Source: a cyanobacterium PCC 7702 (GTDB lineage Bacteria > Cyanobacteriota > Cyanobacteriia > Cyanobacteriales > Nostocaceae). Taken from it: DNA of 64,000 bases. Positions 49,286 through 58,689 of this stretch are shown piece after piece (positions within the stretch are counted from its first letter, which is position 1; the number at the start of each line of letters is the position of its first letter). The notes beneath the pieces were generated by a model that did not search any database, was not told the DNA's origin, and saw only the letters and a list, made by a program, of their open reading frames with translations. The translations under genes were made by a program, and so were the position numbers. The DNA lies in contig KB235926.1 in assembly GCA_000332255.1 (NCBI GenBank), positions 1,166,498-1,230,497 of the forward strand, given 5' to 3'.

Positions 49286-50128
49286 TTATAGGCGCCGAAT
49301 TCCCATTTCTAAACCTACACAAACACCGGTGAGAAAATCTAAATCCAAAGTTGCAACTGTATCGCTAGATTTGTGATAGTGGGGATTGCGCATAAAGGCT
49401 GTATCTGTCACCATGATTGCTGGATAGCCAGCATCCCAAAAAGGTGCGTGATCGCTCAGTCGTGTTTGGGGAATTACAAAGCCTTTATTTGGTACTGGCA
49501 GCCATTGACTGGGTATACCGGCTTTTCGAATGCTGCGACTAATACAAATTAAATCCCGTAAAGTTCGCCAATTTCCGATTAAACCAATAAAATTGCCGCG
49601 ATCGGGATATATATACTGTAGGGGAAATGGATAAGCCTGAGAACCAGGTTTAGGATCGCAGTAACCCAACATTTCCAGCGAAATCATCAAACGCAGCGCT
49701 TTGTCTTGTTGCTGTAACTTGGCAACATATTCAGTGCTACCTAACAAACCGTATTCTTCCATATCGAAAGCTACCAGTTGGGCAGGATATTTTATTGGTT
49801 CTGCAGCGAACATTCTTGCCAGTTCCAACAGTACCGCCACCCCGCTAGCATTATCATCAGCACCTGGTGTTCCTGGTACGGCATCATAATGAGCACCGAT
49901 TAAAATTAAAGGTAAATATTGTTTCTGGGACTGAGCGGGTAAATTGAGAATGATATTTTTGCAAGCTTTACCACCTACATAGAAAGTGTGGATATCCACA
50001 CTTCCCCATTGCGCAAAGAAGGCGCGAATGTATTCTTGGACAAAAAAATGTCCTGCAGTTGCCATGTAAGGGTCGCGATCGCGGGCTACTTGAGTCAGAT
50101 GAGTTTGTAGTTGCTTTTTGAGATTCAC
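49286..50128 (-). CDS. M28-family zinc aminopeptidase
   Basis: This 280-residue peptidase has the M28 metal site: GAHYDAVPGTPGADDNASGV (His and bridging Asp), AFDMEEYGLLGSTEY (catalytic Glu and metal Glu), SLEMLGYCD, and LSDHAPFWDAGYPAIMVTD with the last His. No signal peptide is seen, so it is probably cytosolic. It may be an aminopeptidase or a glutaminyl-cyclase-like enzyme; the first is more usual. It is divergent from dnaK. Confidence 0.87.
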   Translation of the reverse strand: MNLKKQLQTHLTQVARDRDPYMATAGHFFVQEYIRAFFAQWGSVDIHTFYVGGKACKNIILNLPAQSQKQYLPLILIGAHYDAVPGTPGADDNASGVAVLLELARMFAAEPIKYPAQLVAFDMEEYGLLGSTEYVAKLQQQDKALRLMISLEMLGYCDPKPGSQAYPFPLQYIYPDRGNFIGLIGNWRTLRDLICISRSIRKAGIPSQWLPVPNKGFVIPQTRLSDHAPFWDAGYPAIMVTDTAFMRNPHYHKSSDTVATLDLDFLTGVCVGLEMGIRRL

Positions 50129-50252
50129 AATATCCTAACAGCTAACATTGCTTCACCGTGTATTTGTCAAGTGCAAGATACAATAAATCAAGCATTAGTT
50201 CTAATCTAAAAAATAATTTAATTTATAAGACACGCTAGGAGAACAGCAACGC

Positions 50253-52307
50253 ATGGGCAAGGTAGTCGGCATCGACTTGGGTACAACTAACTCTGTAGTC
50301 GCCGTTATGGAGGGAGGTAAGCCGGTGGTTATTGCCAATGCAGAAGGAATGCGTACCACTCCCTCCGTAGTTGGCTTTAGTAAAGACGGCGAACGTTTGG
50401 TCGGACAAATGGCGCGGCGACAAACCGTCCTCAATCCCCAAAATACCTTTTTTGCAGTCAAACGCTTCATCGGCCGCAAATATGCAGAACTCAGTCCGGA
50501 ATCGAAGCGAGTACCTTACACAATTCGTAAGGACGAAGCTGGTAACATTAAAATAGTATGTCCGCGCTTAAATAAAGAATTTGCTCCGGAAGAAATTTCG
50601 GCAATGGTTCTCAAGAAATTGGCAGAAGATGCCAGTAAGTATTTAGGAGAACCAGTGACAGGAGCAGTAATTACCGTCCCGGCATATTTTAACGATTCCC
50701 AGCGTCAAGCAACGCGGGATGCTGGCAGAATTGCTGGGCTAGAAGTATTGCGAATTCTCAACGAACCAACAGCAGCTGCATTAGCTTATGGTTTGGATCG
50801 CGGTAGTAGCCAAACCGTACTGGTATTTGATTTGGGTGGCGGTACATTTGACGTGTCGATTTTGGAAGTTGGGGATGGTGTATTTGAAGTCAAATCTACA
50901 AGCGGCGACACGCAGCTAGGAGGAAACGAATTCGATAAAAAAATTGTCGATTGGCTAGCAGAAAAATTCTTAGAACAAGAAGGAATAGATTTAAGACGCG
51001 AACGACAATCTTTGCAACGTTTGCTAGAAGCTGCTGAAAAAGCAAAAATAGAACTGTCTTCCGTTAGCGTTACGGACATCAACTTACCTTTTATTGCTGC
51101 TACAGAAGAAGGACCCGTACACCTAGAAACTCGTTTAACGCGTTCTCAATTTGAAGGGTTATGCGATGATTTGTTAGGGCGGTTACGTATACCTTTAAAA
51201 CGAGCACTCAAAGATGCTGGTTTAACTCCTGCAGACATTGATGAAGTCGTTCTTGTTGGTGGCAGTACCCGCATGCCAATGGTACAGCAACTAGTACGAG
51301 CAGCGATCGGCAAAGAACCCAACCAAAATGTCAATCCTGATGAAGTTGTGGCAATTGGTGCTGCTATTCAAGCAGGTATTTTGGCGGGCGAACTCAAAGA
51401 TGTTCTTTTGTTAGATGTTACGCCCCTTTCCTTGGGATTGGAAACCATCGGTGGCGTTAGAAAAGTACTAATTCCCCGCAACACCACAATTCCCGTACGG
51501 CGATCGGACATTTTTTCGACATCAGAAAATAACCAAAACACCGTGGAAATTCACGTAGTCCAGGGCGAACGGGAAATGGCGGCAGATAACAAGTCTTTAG
51601 GACGTTTTAAGCTGTACGGTATTCCTCCTGCTCCTCGAGGTGTACCGCAAATTCAAGTATCGTTTGATATTGATGCTAACGGTATTTTACAGGTAACGGC
51701 CTTGGACAGAACCACAGGTAGAGAGCAAAGTATTACGATTCAGGGAGCTTCTACCTTAAGCGAGGCGGAAATTCAACAAGCAATTCGGGATGCACAGAAG
51801 TACGCAGACCAAGACAGACAACGCAAAGAAAAAGTAGAGAAGCGTACTCGTTCAGAAGCTTTGATCTTACAGGCAGAAAGACAGCTTAGAGAAGTGGCGC
51901 TGGAATTTGGTATGGGTTTTGCCCGGAGTCGGCGCCAACAAATTGAAAATATTTGCCGAGAGCTGCGTGAATACCTGCAGCAAAATGACGATCGCGGTAT
52001 TGACCAAGCCTATGCGGACTTGCAAGATGCTTTGTACGATCTCAATCGGGAAGTCCGCCAGTATTTTGCTGACGAAGAAGATGATGACTTGTTTGGTGCC
52101 ATTCGCGATTTGTTTAGTGGTGGTGATAAAGAACGTGAGTCTTCCAAAAACAAGTCTCGCAGCGGTTACTACGACAGAGACTACAACAAAAATTATGGTC
52201 GAGACTACGATGTAGGGGGTCGTTCTTCTTTTGGTGAAGGTGGTTCTTCCCGCCGAAATCGTCCTAGTTACCAGGATAATTGGGACGAAGACGATGAGTG
52301 GCTTTAA
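50253..52307 (+). CDS. dnaK: Molecular chaperone DnaK (Hsp70 paralogue)
   Basis: This 684-residue Hsp70 starts with ATPase motif [20 protein letters not shown], followed by [18 protein letters not shown] and [16 protein letters not shown], then the substrate domain. The C-terminus departs from the standard DnaK: after the helical lid comes [19 protein letters not shown] and a Gly/Arg/Tyr/Asp-rich tail ([20 protein letters not shown]) ending DEDDEWL, not EEVD-like. Cyanobacteria have several DnaKs, and this one pairs with a type II DnaJ 166 bases downstream, as in DnaK1 or DnaK3 loci. AGGAGA precedes the ATG. Confidence 0.93.
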   Translation: MGKVVGIDLGTTNSVVAVMEGGKPVVIANAEGMRTTPSVVGFSKDGERLVGQMARRQTVLNPQNTFFAVKRFIGRKYAELSPESKRVPYTIRKDEAGNIKIVCPRLNKEFAPEEISAMVLKKLAEDASKYLGEPVTGAVITVPAYFNDSQRQATRDAGRIAGLEVLRILNEPTAAALAYGLDRGSSQTVLVFDLGGGTFDVSILEVGDGVFEVKSTSGDTQLGGNEFDKKIVDWLAEKFLEQEGIDLRRERQSLQRLLEAAEKAKIELSSVSVTDINLPFIAATEEGPVHLETRLTRSQFEGLCDDLLGRLRIPLKRALKDAGLTPADIDEVVLVGGSTRMPMVQQLVRAAIGKEPNQNVNPDEVVAIGAAIQAGILAGELKDVLLLDVTPLSLGLETIGGVRKVLIPRNTTIPVRRSDIFSTSENNQNTVEIHVVQGEREMAADNKSLGRFKLYGIPPAPRGVPQIQVSFDIDANGILQVTALDRTTGREQSITIQGASTLSEAEIQQAIRDAQKYADQDRQRKEKVEKRTRSEALILQAERQLREVALEFGMGFARSRRQQIENICRELREYLQQNDDRGIDQAYADLQDALYDLNREVRQYFADEEDDDLFGAIRDLFSGGDKERESSKNKSRSGYYDRDYNKNYGRDYDVGGRSSFGEGGSSRRNRPSYQDNWDEDDEWL

Positions 52308-52473
52308 AAATTTTGTGCTGGCCGCAAAGCAGTCTTTTAGCTGCTAAAAATTCCAGCTCTTCTGGAAAAAGTGTCTGCTGCTATGAAACAAGAAATTCTG
52401 TAGCTAAAGATGCTCAGACGGTAGTTAGTTATTAGAAAAGTTATCAAATATTAAATCGAAAGTTAAACAAATT

Positions 52474-53451
52474 ATGCAGAATTTGCGGAATTTTCGTGAT
52501 TACTACGAAATTTTGGGAGTACCCAAAGATGCTACTAATGAAGAAATTAAAAAGAATTACCGACGCTTAGCACGACAATACCATCCAGATTTAAACCCTG
52601 GAAACAAAGCCGCCGAGGAAAAATTCAAAGACATTGGCGAAGCTTACGAAGTGCTTTCCGATGCCGAAAAGCGAGCCAAGTACGACGAGTTTAGTCGTTA
52701 CTGGAACCAAAAAGGCTTTGGTGGCAAACAAACTCAAAAAGGAAAAGCTTGGGGAATAGATAACCGTTCCAACGGTCCTGCTGATATCAATCCTGGTAAC
52801 TATCCTGATTTTACAAGCTTTATCAATGAAGTCATCGGTATCAAAACGAGCAGAAACGGTTCCGCTGCTACTAGCAGTACCGATCCATTTCGTACGCCAA
52901 GAACAAAAGTTGCATACAATCCCAGTCAGCGTCCCAGTCGCCGAGACATAGAAGCAAGATTGTCCTTACCTTTGGAAAAGGCTTACCAAGGTGGATTAGA
53001 AAGAATTCGCTTAGAAGACGGGCGATCGCTAGAGGTAAATATGCCTCCGGGTATGGTCACCGGTCAAACCATCAGACTGCGAAATCAAGGTATTAATGGC
53101 GGTGATTTATACTTAAAAATTACCGTGGAACCCCATCCCATTTTTAAAATCGAAGGCGCGGACGTTCACTGTCAAATTCCAATTACTCCCAGCGAAGCAG
53201 TGCTGGGGGGACAGGTAGAAGCGCCTACTCTAGATGGCTTGGTCAAAATGACGATTCCTCCTGGAGTCAGGTCTGGACAAAGATTGCGTCTGGCCGGAAA
53301 AGGCTACCCCACCGACAAAGGCAAACGGGGCGATCAGCTAGTAGAAATTCAAATAGTCGCTCCCAAAAACATTAGTCCAGAGGAACGAGAATTGTACGAA
53401 AAAATTCGCCAGCTGGAGACATTTAAACCCCGCGCTGATTTGTTTTCCTGA
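52474..53451 (+). CDS. dnaJ: DnaJ type II co-chaperone
   Basis: This 325-residue J-protein has a J-domain at residues 8-75 with HPD in [14 protein letters not shown], then a Gly/Asn-rich linker of about 60 residues ([14 protein letters not shown]) and two C-terminal substrate domains ([39 protein letters not shown]). It lacks the zinc-finger repeats, so it is a type II (CbpA-like) protein. It follows dnaK in the same orientation and probably works with it. Confidence 0.92.
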   Translation: MQNLRNFRDYYEILGVPKDATNEEIKKNYRRLARQYHPDLNPGNKAAEEKFKDIGEAYEVLSDAEKRAKYDEFSRYWNQKGFGGKQTQKGKAWGIDNRSNGPADINPGNYPDFTSFINEVIGIKTSRNGSAATSSTDPFRTPRTKVAYNPSQRPSRRDIEARLSLPLEKAYQGGLERIRLEDGRSLEVNMPPGMVTGQTIRLRNQGINGGDLYLKITVEPHPIFKIEGADVHCQIPITPSEAVLGGQVEAPTLDGLVKMTIPPGVRSGQRLRLAGKGYPTDKGKRGDQLVEIQIVAPKNISPEERELYEKIRQLETFKPRADLFS

Positions 53452-53564
53452 ACTGCTTGGGTGCAAGGTCTTGTGCCAAAGTTGCTAAAAAATCACGTTT
53501 TAGGAACTACGTAACAGTTTGTCATTAATTTCCAAGTCCAAGTTTGCTTTCCAAGTTTATTGTT

Positions 53565-55337
53565 TTATTGAGAAGCCATAGCGTAGTGCACTAGCTGACC
53601 GAGACGCTGACGCAACGTTTCTAATCCCAAACGCTCGCTGGCAGAAATAAACGCTGCTAAAGGAAACTCTTCCTGTGCTTGGGCGAGAGTATGGCTATCT
53701 ACTCGGTCGATTTTATTAAACACGACTAACGCCGGACCTGGAGTAACTGGCATCTGAGCTAAAATTTCTCTCACCGCACGAATGTGGTTCAACCATGCTG
53801 GGTGGGATAAATCTACCAGATGCAGTAGGGCATCAGCTTCTGTGACTTCCTCTAAAGTAGCGCGGAAGGCATCCATCAGCGATGCGGGTAGTTCGTGGAT
53901 GAAGCCTACCGTGTCCGTTAGCAGGATTTCCTGGGGTTGACCCGTTAGAGCTTGGGGAACTACCAAGCGCCGCGTGGTGGGGTCGAGGGTGGCAAATAGC
54001 TGGTCAGCTGTATAAATTTCTGCATTGGTGAGGGCGTTTAGCAACGTTGACTTGCCAGCATTAGTGTAACCAACAATTGCCACTGAGGGAATTTCTTGGT
54101 GTTGTCGTCTTTGGCGCAAGCGTTCTCGATGAGCTTGTAGCTGGTTTACTTGTTGCTGCAAGCGAGAAATACGACGCTCAATAGCACGTCGTTCCGTTTC
54201 CAATTTGGTTTCACCGGGACCGCGAGTACCGATACCACCACCAAGTCGGGACATGGCCTGACCTCTACCGGCTAGTCGCGGTAGCATGTATTCTAGCTGT
54301 GCCAGCTCTACCTGCAGCTTACCAGCACGGGATTGGGCGCGTTGGGCGAAGATGTCCAAAATTACTTCGGTGCGGTCAACGACTCGGACACCTATTTGGG
54401 TTTCTAAGTTGCGGACTTGGGAGGGTGAAAGGTCGCGGTCAAAGACGATAAGATTTGCTCCTAAGGTTTGGGCGGTAAGGGCAATTTCTTGTACTTTACC
54501 TTCTCCGACTACAGTTTGGGGATGGATGCGCGATCGCTTTTGCCAAAGTGTCTGTAATACCTCTCCACCGGCGGTATCTACTAACCTTGCCAGTTCTGCG
54601 AGGCTGTCTTGGAATTGTTGGGCTGTCATTTCCTCGGTCATTAACCCGATAATCAACACGCGATCGCGATCGCGGTCGACTTCTTGGGCCACAAACTCCC
54701 GACGAAATTCTTCTTCCAGTCCTTCTATTAGCTGCGTAAAGTCCTGTTGTGTCAATGCGTCCAAGCTCAGCGGCGGCGACACGTTCCAGCAGGATATGAA
54801 GTTACTCGCTGTTTGCGTAGCGTACCGGATGGCATCTTTCTTCAACACGGTTGCACCGGTTAGCAAAGTGCGAGATTGTCTCGGTATCAGGTGTGCCAAA
54901 AAAGCTTCTTTGACATAACCTGTTACTCCTCCACCCCGCTTTTGAAATCCCGTCCCTGTCACGTTTAACATCACCAAAGCATCGAGGCGTTGCAGTACCA
55001 TTGCTGTCAGTGTCGCTTCGTTCGGCGGTTCTGGCTTGCTTTGAGTGGCAATGCAACGGATACCGCTTAATCGTTCCGCTCCGTAACGGGGCAATTCTAA
55101 GGGTGGGATTTGTGTCTGCCGCACAGTGCCTACCCCGACGCGAATTACTTGTCCGCGACGATTGAGGTAGGCACATACAGGCTGGTTGATCTCAGTACTG
55201 ATGGCTGCCAGACGCTGGGCAAACTCGGGCGTTGTGATGCGATCGCCCGGAAGACGCTGGTGGTACAGCCGCTGTAGCTGCTTGAGCTGGCTAGGCTTTA
55301 AACCCTGAAGATTACCAAAGATAGTCTCTATAGGCAT
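53565..55337 (-). CDS. hflX: GTPase HflX
   Basis: This 590-residue ribosome-associated GTPase can split stalled or heat-damaged ribosomes. It has an N-terminal HflX domain (SRIHPQTVVGEGKVQEIALT, LIVFDRDLSPSQVRNLE), a linker helix (ERRISRLQQQVNQLQAHRER) and the G domain: G1 GYTNAGKSTLLNAL, G3 DTVGFI, G4 NKID. About 180 residues precede the conserved HflX domain, an extension common in cyanobacterial homologues and absent from the 426-residue E. coli protein. It is monocistronic. Confidence 0.93.
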   Translation of the reverse strand: MPIETIFGNLQGLKPSQLKQLQRLYHQRLPGDRITTPEFAQRLAAISTEINQPVCAYLNRRGQVIRVGVGTVRQTQIPPLELPRYGAERLSGIRCIATQSKPEPPNEATLTAMVLQRLDALVMLNVTGTGFQKRGGGVTGYVKEAFLAHLIPRQSRTLLTGATVLKKDAIRYATQTASNFISCWNVSPPLSLDALTQQDFTQLIEGLEEEFRREFVAQEVDRDRDRVLIIGLMTEEMTAQQFQDSLAELARLVDTAGGEVLQTLWQKRSRIHPQTVVGEGKVQEIALTAQTLGANLIVFDRDLSPSQVRNLETQIGVRVVDRTEVILDIFAQRAQSRAGKLQVELAQLEYMLPRLAGRGQAMSRLGGGIGTRGPGETKLETERRAIERRISRLQQQVNQLQAHRERLRQRRQHQEIPSVAIVGYTNAGKSTLLNALTNAEIYTADQLFATLDPTTRRLVVPQALTGQPQEILLTDTVGFIHELPASLMDAFRATLEEVTEADALLHLVDLSHPAWLNHIRAVREILAQMPVTPGPALVVFNKIDRVDSHTLAQAQEEFPLAAFISASERLGLETLRQRLGQLVHYAMASQ

Positions 55338-55550
55338 TTTCGACCAGTATGCTGGTCCCTCGAATCCTACTTCTTATATTTTACAATACTGATTTGCTGT
55401 CAGAACTCTTACTTAGAGTAGAAGATACTTCTGAACAATTGTGGTGTCTAACTGCATGCTTTATATTGAAAAAATGAATTCATAAATATTTGCACAAAAA
55501 TGTTTGCATTGGGGATCGCAGCACCATAATGTTGGGATGCTTGGGGCGTC

Positions 55551-56600
55551 TCATACTTGCGTCGGTTTGCGGGAAATAGGAGTAAAAGTTTCTCGCCACC
55601 GCTTTACCGCCGTTTGCAGCTGTGGTGACAACCAGCTATCAAATTGTGGATAAACAGGCAATCTCGGCACTAGATTCCATCCTGCAGGCTGTAAAATTTC
55701 TCTGAGTTGATGCTCGCAAAGATGAGGATAGTCAGGATTGACTTCATCTTTGGGTGCAATTCCACCTAAATCCCTTGCTCCTGCTTGTATGCAAGCAATT
55801 AACCAGCCCTCGTCTTTCACTAAATTTGGTGGTATTTGAATAGTAATATCTGAAGGTAAAATTTGACGTGCCTGAAAAATGATTTCTGGTAGTTGCTCCC
55901 AAGGAAATGGTGCTGCGTAAGAACTTTGCCGAGTTCCCGGACTGTAGGGTTGAAGAATAACTTCTTGGATGTGGTGGTAACGCTGGTGGAGAGTGGCGAT
56001 CGCTGCTAATGTTTCCCACCTATCATCTTCAGTTTCCCCGATCCCTAACAGCAAACCCGTGGTAAACGGAATTCGTAATTCCCCAGCCCATTCTAATTGT
56101 TGCAGCCTTAGTTGTGGTATTTTACTCGGTGCATGTCTGTGCACGGTTTCCAGTAATTTTGGAGTTAATTGCTCGAGCATCAATCCCATGGAAACGTTTA
56201 CATTCTTGAGCTTTTGCATTTCCGCAATACTTAACGGTCCTGCGTTTGTATGCGGTAAAAACCCCAGTGATAGTGCTAATTCGCACAACTGATAAATCCG
56301 TGTTAACCAAGCCTGACGCTGGGATGAGTAAGGATGTACTTCACCGCTGAGTATTAAAATTTCACATACGTTCCGATGTCTAATTTGTTCAAGAATGTTT
56401 TTCGCTGATGCTATCGTTAGCCAAGGACTTTGACCGGGATCTGCCCGAAAGTTACAATAACTACAACGATTAAAACATTCGTAAGTAGGAACAAGCGTGT
56501 AAGCTGGACTGTAAGTTACTAAACCTAAATCACCGTTAGTCATAGGAATACTGTTTATGAGTGGTTGAGGTGAAGAATTCTGAATTTCAGATTTTTTCAA
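55551..56600 (-). CDS. cofG: FO synthase subunit CofG
   Basis: This 349-residue radical-SAM enzyme makes, together with CofH, the 8-HDF (FO) chromophore used by photolyases and F420. The cluster motif is CFNRCSYCNF (C-x3-C-x2-C) near residue 42. It also has LILSGEVHPYSSQRQAWLTR, NTGILLGIG-like TGLLLGIGETEDDRW and PNLVKDEGWLIACIQAGARD. cofH is not in the window. It is divergent from the candidate small RNA at 56640-56828. Confidence 0.92.
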   Translation of the reverse strand: MKKSEIQNSSPQPLINSIPMTNGDLGLVTYSPAYTLVPTYECFNRCSYCNFRADPGQSPWLTIASAKNILEQIRHRNVCEILILSGEVHPYSSQRQAWLTRIYQLCELALSLGFLPHTNAGPLSIAEMQKLKNVNVSMGLMLEQLTPKLLETVHRHAPSKIPQLRLQQLEWAGELRIPFTTGLLLGIGETEDDRWETLAAIATLHQRYHHIQEVILQPYSPGTRQSSYAAPFPWEQLPEIIFQARQILPSDITIQIPPNLVKDEGWLIACIQAGARDLGGIAPKDEVNPDYPHLCEHQLREILQPAGWNLVPRLPVYPQFDSWLSPQLQTAVKRWRETFTPISRKPTQV

Positions 56601-56639
56601 CTTTGCTTGGTCTAAATTATAGATATGCAGATAAAGTAC

Positions 56640-56828
56640 TTTACAGATTACAAGAGTAAGCTTAATATATTTAGTTACACATAGTTACAGAAAAACGCTA
56701 TTTTAGCATCACTAAATAGGAAGAAAAACCACTAACCCAAACTGAATCGTTCCTGACAATTAGGGTCAAAAAAAGTCAAAGTCTTAGCTTGCATGCTCGG
56801 CGCCTTCCTGTAGAGGAGGGCGCTTTTT
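56640..56828 (+). ncRNA. Candidate intergenic small RNA
   Basis: A sigma-70-like promoter, TTTACA (56640-56645) and TAATAT (56663-56668) with a 17-base spacer, is followed by about 150 bases without an ORF. It ends in a perfect terminator: a 10 bp stem GCGCCTTCCT/AGGAGGGCGC (56800-56823) with loop GTAG and T5. A small 5' stem CTATTT/AAATAG lies at 56698-56719, and the middle is A-rich and single-stranded. Both flanking genes are on the minus strand, so the terminator belongs to nothing else. The RNA family is not recognised. Confidence 0.55.
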
Positions 56829-56854
56829 GTAGATTTGGCTTGCAAACAGAAAGA

Positions 56855-57262
56855 TTATTTTTGTGGTGTTTGTAGTGAATAGCGAGATATAATTCCTTTG
56901 ATTTTCAAATCACTGATTTTTGCGATCGCCTCTACCAACTCTTTTTGTTCTCCTTGCAATTTCAGTTTTTCTAAAGCCTGATAGAAATTATCTCCAGACC
57001 GCAAATTTTGAGTAAGTTCGGCAATTTGAGAAGACTTGAGAACTTTCTCGATTTCCTTGTTTCGACGTTGACGTACAGCCTGAAGTTGTTGGCGTACCTG
57101 AGGAGTAAAATCAATTTCACCGGCATTAGTTGCGAAAGCAATAATTGTAGTTGGGGTAGGATCAAATTTAGCTGGTGCTGCTAAAGTTTCCGAGCACAAA
57201 AAAACACAAAAAACCACAATCACAGCTAAAACAGATATAAAATTAGTAACTTTGCCAGCCAT
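56855..57262 (-). CDS. Secreted hypothetical protein
   Basis: Starting at 57262 (MAGKVTNFISVLAVIVVFCV), 135 residues; the frame extends nine codons further, but the signal peptide fits better from here. Signal hydrophobic core FISVLAVIVVFCVFLCSETLAA, then a helical, charged mature part (VRQQLQAVRQRRNKEIEKVL; LEKLKLQGEQKELVEAIAKI). A small secreted helical protein; I recognise no family. It is monocistronic. Confidence 0.72.
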   Translation of the reverse strand: MAGKVTNFISVLAVIVVFCVFLCSETLAAPAKFDPTPTTIIAFATNAGEIDFTPQVRQQLQAVRQRRNKEIEKVLKSSQIAELTQNLRSGDNFYQALEKLKLQGEQKELVEAIAKISDLKIKGIISRYSLQTPQK

Positions 57263-57494
57263 ATTTAACACTACCTTAATCAGATACAAAAGTTAAATTC
57301 TGGATTTATTTTGCTTCCAAAAACTTGATTGTCTCACATTACCAGAAGAAAGGTCCCAGAAGAGGTTTAGAAGGCAAGAAGGCTCCAAGGCAGAAGTAAG
57401 TCCTCTCCCGAGAGAGCAAACTTTATTAATCCGCCACTGGCGAATGTGGAAAACTTTCTGTTATCTCAAAAGACAAGCGTAATAAATGCCTTAT

Positions 57495-58466
57495 TTAATC
57501 CGACCTTTTGATTTTATTAATTTCCCTTTGCAATTCTTCTATTTTTTGCTTTAACTTTTCTGCTTCCGGATTTTGTTCAGCCTGCGCCTTGACATCGACA
57601 TCAATCGCTCCAGATGCAGGCGATCGCCGATAATTTCCTTTCTTGATTTGTTCGTACTCTTGTGAGGTAGCCCATTCCCGCAAAAAATGCAGGCGTTCCA
57701 CAGCAAAAGGATGGCTCAGGAGCATACCTTGAGCACCGTTGTAGAGCAAAAATTTATATATCTGATTGAGTCCATCTTCATCTAAAGCCTGATAGTTTTC
57801 TGACTGACGGATAAATTCTTGCAAACTGCATTCATGAGCGTATTTGACGCTGCCACCAGAAACCTTCATCATAGATGACATCACAATATTTAAATCATCC
57901 ATCACTAGCAAAGCAGCGCGATCTGCAGATAACTCCGCCTTGCGTCGCCATTCAAAAAAAGCATAAATCAAGGCACTGCTGACGAAGTTGCCTATACCGA
58001 AGGTTAATTCACCTAAGGTAGAAGCAGCACTCATCGCCCACATAGCCATTTGAATTAAAATAGTATGACCGCATTTAATATGTCCTAGTTCGTGGGCTAG
58101 CACCGCCTTGATCTCAGCTTCGTTAAGCAAATCTAAAATTCCTGTATTTATAACTATGTAAGGATGTTCTTGACCCTGAGCGTAACTGTTGGCAAGAGGA
58201 TTTTGGGAAACAAACAGTGCTGGTTCTGGATAAATATCCAAATCGCGCACGCATTCCCGAAAAATTTGGTAAACAGTGGAATATTGGCGAGGTCCAACTT
58301 CAATGGTATTGCCCATAAGATAAACAAATTGGGGGCGTTCGTAAACAAATTTCACAAATTTACGGGCAATCAAGTCAAATCCCGGCAAACTGCGCAAGGC
58401 TTGTTCGGCCTGCTGGTCTAGAGGATGTCTGAAAGCTTCACTGGAAATTCCTGTATAGGTTGGCAT
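57495..58466 (-). CDS. M48-family metalloprotease
   Basis: This 323-residue M48 peptidase has the zinc motif VLAHELGHIKCGH at about residues 141-153, and the third ligand Glu is probably in RRKAELSADRAALLVMDD. Hydrophobic stretches (ILIQMAMWAMSAASTLGELT) could contact the membrane. A C-terminal coiled coil (LKQKIEELQREINKIK) follows a Pro/Ser linker. HtpX-like roles in membrane protein quality control are possible; the target is unknown. Confidence 0.87.
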   Translation of the reverse strand: MPTYTGISSEAFRHPLDQQAEQALRSLPGFDLIARKFVKFVYERPQFVYLMGNTIEVGPRQYSTVYQIFRECVRDLDIYPEPALFVSQNPLANSYAQGQEHPYIVINTGILDLLNEAEIKAVLAHELGHIKCGHTILIQMAMWAMSAASTLGELTFGIGNFVSSALIYAFFEWRRKAELSADRAALLVMDDLNIVMSSMMKVSGGSVKYAHECSLQEFIRQSENYQALDEDGLNQIYKFLLYNGAQGMLLSHPFAVERLHFLREWATSQEYEQIKKGNYRRSPASGAIDVDVKAQAEQNPEAEKLKQKIEELQREINKIKRSD

Positions 58467-58689
58467 AATTCAAAATAAAAAGTAAATTGCTTATTCTTAG
58501 AAATAACCTGTTTGTTCGTATAGTAGGAGGTTAGGACAATGATCAACAAATGAACAACTAACCACTAATGTACAGGCGAAACATGGTGTGTCTCTATAAA
58601 ATAAAAGCTATCAACTAGTAACTGACGCCTGACAAAATTAACCATGGGGCGATCGCAAACTAAAGTCACTTTGTATGGAATGAAAGCGT

